A stretch of DNA of 35,643 bases, taken from contig JAFSKK010000051.1 in assembly GCA_017448965.1 (NCBI GenBank), forward strand, positions 1 through 35,643, in the 5' to 3' direction. This DNA comes from Bacteroidaceae bacterium. Its GTDB lineage: Bacteria > Bacteroidota > Bacteroidia > Bacteroidales > Bacteroidaceae. The notes beneath the pieces were generated by a model. The model was not told the DNA's origin and ran no database searches. It was given only the letters and a program-made list of their open reading frames with translations. This document shows positions 32,066 to 35,643 of the stretch, one piece after another. The position numbers and the translations under genes were made by a program. The first letter of the stretch is position 1; each line of letters starts with the position of its first letter.

Positions 32066-32671
32066 ATGACCTCAACAATGCCTATTGACGGCAAGTTCCA
32101 ACTGGTGGAACTTCCGTATGCACCGAATGCGTTAGAACCCATCATCAGTGCAGAAACTCTGAGTTTCCATCACGGGAAACACCTACAGACCTATGTAAAC
32201 AACCTGAATGGCTTATTACCTGACAGCCCTTACAACGGACAATCTCTGGAAGAAATCGTAAAGAAAAGCGAAGGAGGCGTGTTCAACAACGCTGGACAGA
32301 TCTTGAATCACAACCTTTACTTCACACAGTTTGCATCACCACAGGAAAACAATATCCCTACGGGAAAACTGGCTTCCGCTATCACTGCACAGTTTGGTTC
32401 ATTCGAGGCCTTCAAAGAAGAATTCGAGAAGAAAGGGGCTACGCTTTTTGGTTCTGGTTGGGTGTGGCTTGCAGCAGACCAGGAGGGAAAACTACACATC
32501 ACCCAAGAGACAAATGCAGGCAATCCCATCACTAAAGGACTAACCCCACTGCTGACTTTCGACGTGTGGGAACATGCTTACTATCTTGACTACCAAAACC
32601 GTCGACCAGCCCATCTCAGTGAACTCTGGAAGATTGTGAACTGGGAGGTAGTAAGCAGCAGGTACGAATAA
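32066..32671 (+). CDS. sodB: Superoxide dismutase (Fe/Mn family)
   Basis: A 201-aa cytoplasmic enzyme that removes superoxide, for oxygen tolerance in an anaerobe. Metal ligands are His35 (SFHHGKHL), His82 (LNHNLYF), Asp166 and His170 (FDVWEHAYYLDYQNRR). Family segments LPYAPNALEP and FGSGWVWLA are present. The FeSOD-like Gln of the active site may be that in FNNAGQILNHN rather than the C-terminal position, but metal choice (Fe, Mn or cambialistic) cannot be settled by eye. The first ATG (32066) is used; ATG 32078 four codons later is possible. A strong promoter precedes it and the 106-bp inverted repeat follows its stop. Confidence 0.96.
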   Translation: MTSTMPIDGKFQLVELPYAPNALEPIISAETLSFHHGKHLQTYVNNLNGLLPDSPYNGQSLEEIVKKSEGGVFNNAGQILNHNLYFTQFASPQENNIPTGKLASAITAQFGSFEAFKEEFEKKGATLFGSGWVWLAADQEGKLHITQETNAGNPITKGLTPLLTFDVWEHAYYLDYQNRRPAHLSELWKIVNWEVVSSRYE

Positions 32672-32690
32672 ACGGAAGAGGGTATAAAAC

Positions 32691-32796
32691 ACAAACGAGG
32701 CTATACCAAAACACCTTTGCTCACTCCTCCAAAACCGACCTCCCCGACATCGGTTCAGAGGTAGTGAAGTAAGTATTTTGGTACAGCCTCGTTTGT
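32691..32796. repeat. 106-bp inverted repeat between convergent genes
   Basis: Outer arms 32691-32714 (ACAAACGAGGCTATACCAAA...) and 32773-32796 are complementary at 22 of 24 positions. Both differences pair as G-U on the minus strand. Inside, CACTCCTC/GAGGTAGTG and AACCGA/TCGGTT continue the stem, with core CCGACCTCCCCGACATCGG at 32735-32753. It ends on the stop codon of the 139-aa gene (32796) and could terminate both sodB and that gene. The core is shared with 27117-27235. Confidence 0.85.
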
Positions 32797-33215
32797 CATC
32801 CTCGCCTTTCCCCCACAATCAGAAAGGCTTCATCCTTCAACTCATCGGGCAATTCTACCGCACGCAACTGCAAAGAACGTAGCCAACCTGCCACTTCATC
32901 GTCCCGCATAGTGTAAAGAACATCACGGAATTCCTCGATTTCATCGGGGGAATAAGCATCGCTTCCCCTTCCTCTGAAGCGATCGAGTTCTTCATCATTA
33001 TAATACTCTATCTGCTTACTCACAGCAGCCAAAAGACTCTCCTTTTCACAGGTTTCGTGCTGTCCACAACACTCCATGTCCTCCACTTGCTTAAGAGTAG
33101 GAAGGTCTACGATTTCGCCTCGTTTCAACTGCCGTTTCAACTTCTTCTCACGGAAGAAGCCTGCAAGCAAGGCAACAAGCCCCAGCACAACAAGTCCGAC
33201 TATCAAGTAAATCAT
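32796..33215 (-). CDS. Small membrane-anchored protein with Cys motif
   Basis: A 139-aa protein with one N-terminal membrane helix (1-20), a basic stretch (REKKLKRQLKRG), then a cytoplasmic acidic domain. DMECCGQHETC places Cys49, Cys50, His53 and Cys56 like a small metal site. The remainder is helical and acidic (YYNDEELDRFRGRGSDAY, EIEEFRDVLYTM, WLRSLQLRAVELPDEL). Its ATG overlaps the aroA stop by one base (TAATG), so the two are coupled. It resembles conserved Bacteroidales hypotheticals found beside aroA; databases sometimes call these phospholipase without support. Function unknown. Confidence 0.75.
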   Translation of the reverse strand: MIYLIVGLVVLGLVALLAGFFREKKLKRQLKRGEIVDLPTLKQVEDMECCGQHETCEKESLLAAVSKQIEYYNDEELDRFRGRGSDAYSPDEIEEFRDVLYTMRDDEVAGWLRSLQLRAVELPDELKDEAFLIVGERRG

Positions 33216-34462
33216 TACACTTCCTCCATCTCAAAGCCAACACTCCTCAAGTCGTCCCAGTAACGGGGATAAGACTTTGTCACCACTTGAGGATTGTTGA
33301 TAACAATACATCCACGACGCATACAAACAGGTGCAAACGCCATCGCCATACGGTGGTCTTCGTAAGTGTCAATGGAGATGCCAACAGATTCTGTCGGGTC
33401 AATCATCTGTTGTAAACCATCCCAGAGCAGCTCACTATCATTTCTGTCTTCGATGGAAAAGCCCAACTTACCTAACTCCACCTTCAAGGCTTCAATACGA
33501 TCAGTCTCCTTTATCTTCAAGCTCTGCAAACCCGTGAAATGAAAAGGTACACCAAGCATACAACAAGTCACCACAAATGTCTGCGCCAAATCAGGCATTT
33601 CAAGGAAATTGTAATCAAGGCGAGAGACGCGCTTTCCATTTTTCCGTAACACCACCTCATTGCCTCGATGCTCCGTACTGACACCCAACATCTCGAACAC
33701 TTCCGCACCGTGACTATCACCCTGCAGGCTCTCAGCAAATAGACCTGGTAACACCACTTCTGCATCTTCATTGGGTGCTAAAGCCACCATCTCATACCAA
33801 TAACTGGCCGCACTCCAATCACTTTCCACATAGTAAGGACGCTCCCGATATGAAACAGGAGCCACCTCTATCGTCCTCTCATCAAGCCAATCAGCGTGAG
33901 CTCCAAAGTCTCGCATGATTGAAAGAGTCATGTCTATATAGGGGCGACTGGCGATTTCATCGGACAATTTCAACCGTAAACCTTTCTTCAGTTTTGGCCC
34001 AATCATCAACAAAGCTGAGATATATTGTGAACTCACATTACCAGCCAAGTTCAATTCTCCACCTTCCATCAATGGATGCCCCGTGATGCTCAAAGGGGGG
34101 AAACCCTCCTTCTCTACATATTCCACTTTCGCGCCCAATTCACGTAAGGCTTTCACCAAAATGCCAATAGGACGCTGCTTCATCCGTTCGCTACCCGTGA
34201 TGACATGAGTGCCTTCACTAACAGCCAACAAAGCCGCCGAGAAACGCATAGCAGTACCCGCCGCACCAACATCAACCACATTCGGACGGCTACTCAACCA
34301 CTCCAACATTGCACGTGTATCATCACACTCGCTCACATTCTCCACTCCAACATCCGTACCCACTAAAGCATTTATGACCAACGCACGGTTGCTGATACTT
34401 TTCGAAGACGGTAACACAATCTGTCCCCTAAGTTCACTCGGGGCCACGACCTCTATTCTCAT
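33215..34462 (-). CDS. aroA: 3-phosphoshikimate 1-carboxyvinyltransferase (EPSP synthase)
   Basis: Sixth step of the shikimate pathway, joining PEP to shikimate-3-phosphate. At 415 aa it is slightly short for the family. Motifs are LPSSKSISNRALV (PEP and substrate Lys/Ser), VGAAGTAMRF in place of the usual NAGTAxR, RMKQRPIGILVKALRELGA, GNVSSQYISALLM, LKIKETDRIEALKVEL and YEDHRMAMAFAP. The NAG-to-GAAG change at the PEP loop resembles glyphosate-insensitive variants, though this is inference. A -7 element lies 20 bases upstream. The downstream small membrane protein is translationally coupled. Confidence 0.95.
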   Translation of the reverse strand: MRIEVVAPSELRGQIVLPSSKSISNRALVINALVGTDVGVENVSECDDTRAMLEWLSSRPNVVDVGAAGTAMRFSAALLAVSEGTHVITGSERMKQRPIGILVKALRELGAKVEYVEKEGFPPLSITGHPLMEGGELNLAGNVSSQYISALLMIGPKLKKGLRLKLSDEIASRPYIDMTLSIMRDFGAHADWLDERTIEVAPVSYRERPYYVESDWSAASYWYEMVALAPNEDAEVVLPGLFAESLQGDSHGAEVFEMLGVSTEHRGNEVVLRKNGKRVSRLDYNFLEMPDLAQTFVVTCCMLGVPFHFTGLQSLKIKETDRIEALKVELGKLGFSIEDRNDSELLWDGLQQMIDPTESVGISIDTYEDHRMAMAFAPVCMRRGCIVINNPQVVTKSYPRYWDDLRSVGFEMEEV

Positions 34463-34481
34463 AATTCGCTAAATTTTCGTG

Positions 34482-34489
34482 CAAAGATA
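34482..34489 (-). promoter_or_regulatory. aroA promoter -7 element
   Basis: Minus-strand TATCTTTG, 19 bases before the aroA ATG. No convincing -33 TTTG is seen at the usual distance. Confidence 0.55.
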
Positions 34490-34512
34490 AGGCTTTTTTC
34501 ATTTTATTTCCC

Positions 34513-34520
34513 TACATTTG
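34513..34520 (+). promoter_or_regulatory. Promoter -7 element of the lipoprotein gene
   Basis: TACATTTG matches TAnnTTTG and lies 37 bases before the ATG at 34558. Confidence 0.5.
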
Positions 34521-34557
34521 CCCACAAATCCATAATGAAACCCTACTATTAACACAG

Positions 34558-35277
34558 ATGAACAAACTGAAAACATACATTTTCTTACTCTTCCCCCTTT
34601 TCCTGCTCACATGGACCTCGTGTGAAAAACTTGAAATACCAGAGAAAGAGCACACTTCCCAACAAGAGAAAAAAGAAGAACAAGCCAACCAAGAGGAAGA
34701 AAAAGAAGCAGAAACTCCTCCTCAAGAGGAGCAGGAATCAACAGGAGAAAACGAAAACACAGATCCGACATCTCCGGGTTCACCAGAAAACCCTCAAGAT
34801 GAGGAGATGAACCCCGACTTGGAAGAGCTCATCTATGACGTGATGACACGAGGCATTAGCGAAGAAACAGCCTACACCGTCTACGACTTCAAAGTTAATA
34901 TCCCCATTGTGCTTGAAAAAGGCACTGAAGGTGCCATCGGCTGGAAAGATGCTTACGTACAAGGCTACATCGTCGGATATGTTAAGAAAGGCGCTTCATC
35001 CATGAACAAAACCATATTTAGTGCAGGCGACACAGACACAAATGTCGTCATCGCTGATTCCCCCGATGAAAACGACTACAATCAATGTATAGCCATCGAT
35101 TTAACAACATCCAGCAATAAAGCCAAAGTCACTCGTCAAGAACTAAGTCTAAAGAACCATCCCGAAAACCTCGGCAGAAAAGTCATCATCTTTGGTAACA
35201 TCGAACCTTGTAAAGGTGTATTGGGTATTGTAAACGCTCGCTCTTGTACTTTCATAGTAGAAGAGCCCAAAAACTAA
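34558..35277 (+). CDS. DUF6359-like lipoprotein
   Basis: A 239-aa lipoprotein. The signal peptide ends LLTWTSC, with Cys22 the lipid-modified residue. A long acidic/Gln-rich linker (about 25-92, many Glu, Lys, Gln, Pro) would hold the globular part away from the membrane. The C-terminal domain (about 110-235) fits DUF6359, an OB-fold-like domain of Bacteroidales: AYVQGYIVGYVKKG, the TNVVIADSPDE segment, and NHPENLGRKVIIFGNIEPCKGVLGI. Such proteins are probably surface-exposed; their ligand is unknown. It is a single gene between divergent aroA and the convergent rRNA operon. Confidence 0.8.
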   Translation: MNKLKTYIFLLFPLFLLTWTSCEKLEIPEKEHTSQQEKKEEQANQEEEKEAETPPQEEQESTGENENTDPTSPGSPENPQDEEMNPDLEELIYDVMTRGISEETAYTVYDFKVNIPIVLEKGTEGAIGWKDAYVQGYIVGYVKKGASSMNKTIFSAGDTDTNVVIADSPDENDYNQCIAIDLTTSSNKAKVTRQELSLKNHPENLGRKVIIFGNIEPCKGVLGIVNARSCTFIVEEPKN

Positions 35278-35332
35278 AATATCCAAACAAAAAAAGAACG
35301 CCCTATCTTTTGCCCATTAGGTAACAGGGTGA

Positions 35333-35378
35333 CAAAAAGAGAGAGACACCCTCAAGATTGCTCCTGAAGGCGTCTCTC
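35333..35378 (-). terminator. rRNA operon terminator
   Basis: On the minus strand, 17-bp arms (35362-35378 and 35341-35357) pair completely if G-U is allowed, capped by a GCAA tetraloop. TCTTTTTG follows. It lies just downstream of the 5S rRNA. Confidence 0.9.
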
Positions 35379-35384
35379 CTCTAA

Positions 35385-35495
35385 GAAGGCGGCGACCTAC
35401 TCTCCCGCATTGCGGTGCAGTACCATCGGCGCGCCCGGGCTTAACTTCTCTGTTCGGGATGGGAAGAGGTGGAACACCGGGGCCAAAGCCACCTG
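35385..35495 (-). rRNA. rrf: 5S ribosomal RNA
   Basis: About 111 nt. The strongly conserved segments are present on the minus strand: CCACCTCTTCCCATCCCGAA, CAGAGAAGTTAAGCCCGGGC, GCGCCGATGGTACTGC and GGGAGAGTAGGTCGCCGCC. The ends AGGTGGC and GCCGCCT pair as helix I. Ends are estimated to within a few bases. Confidence 0.95.
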
Positions 35496-35621
35496 AATAT
35501 GTGTCTCTCGCGGCATGCGATGTCTCGTTTCCGGTTATTGACTGAAACAGAAGAGGGACACCTTGTGTCTTCCCGTTGATTGTTCACTCTTATGAGTCCA
35601 CTCCAACGCATGCGCCTACAC
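35496..35621 (-). other. 23S-5S internal spacer
   Basis: About 125 bases between the putative 23S end and the 5S. No tRNA is seen. Short complementary pieces (GAGAGACAC near the 5S start, GGAAGACACAAGGTGTCC-type hairpin) are likely processing stems. Confidence 0.6.
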
Positions 35622-35643
35622 AGGCAAAGCGGACGGGCAATTA
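35622..35643 (-). rRNA. 23S ribosomal RNA, 3' end (partial)
   Basis: The minus strand begins TAATTGCCCGTCCGCTTTG at the window edge. The TACTAATTGCCCG-type sequence is the usual 3' terminus of Bacteroidales 23S rRNA and stands at the right place before the 5S. Only the last 10 to 20 bases lie inside the window, so the call rests on context. Confidence 0.5.

Overview
The window comes from a Bacteroidota genome, most likely a Prevotella-like member of the Bacteroidales. The support is internal. Many genes are preceded by the Bacteroidota promoter form TTTG - 19 to 22 bases - TAnnTTTG. The window encodes the type IX secretion regulators PorX and PorW, a plant-type IspG, DUF6055/DUF6359-like secreted proteins, a CsdAB-independent set of ordinary housekeeping genes, and a 5S rRNA whose flank matches the end of a Bacteroidales rrn operon. 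I name no species.

Bases 1-3280 are the worn end of a capsule/exopolysaccharide locus. It holds the C-terminal part of a Wzc-type tyrosine kinase, a HAD phosphatase, a Wza-type export lipoprotein broken by three phase changes, a natural His6 membrane microprotein, and the C-terminal stub of a nucleotide-sugar epimerase with an in-frame stop. A gene-poor stretch with a strong hairpin follows. Bases 3282-9596 are on the minus strand: a secreted Spy-like protein, an OmpA-family porin, and a possible four-gene unit running cysS, a 60-aa membrane protein, a secreted protein with a sorting-domain-like tail, and a large secreted HExxH protein.

Bases 9597-10000 separate cysS from a divergent operon and contain five palindromes in exact 21-bp phase. 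The divergent operon (10001-14007) encodes a membrane polyferredoxin with a twin-arginine segment in mid-protein, a Tat-lipoprotein aldo/keto reductase with ferredoxin clusters, TatA and TatC. It reads as a redox module packaged with its own export machinery and is the most interesting system here. Bases 14002-21430 form a long minus-strand gene train: rpoN, PAP2-like protein, purE, ispG, lemA, DUF2207 protein, coaX. IspG appears to have lost the middle of its central insert domain. dnaE, trxA and a small conserved gene run on the plus strand (21526-25895), convergent with tsaE.

Between tsaE and porX lies about 1 kb of debris: a secreted-protein fragment with an internal stop, small ORFs, and a 46-bp-arm inverted repeat. 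The core of that repeat recurs in another large inverted repeat at 32691-32796. porW and porX (28896-31817 and 27342-28892) form a two-gene unit controlling type IX secretion, divergent from sodB. aroA and a small membrane protein follow on the minus strand, then a DUF6359-like lipoprotein on the plus strand. The window closes with a minus-strand 5S rRNA, its terminator, and probably the last bases of a 23S rRNA.
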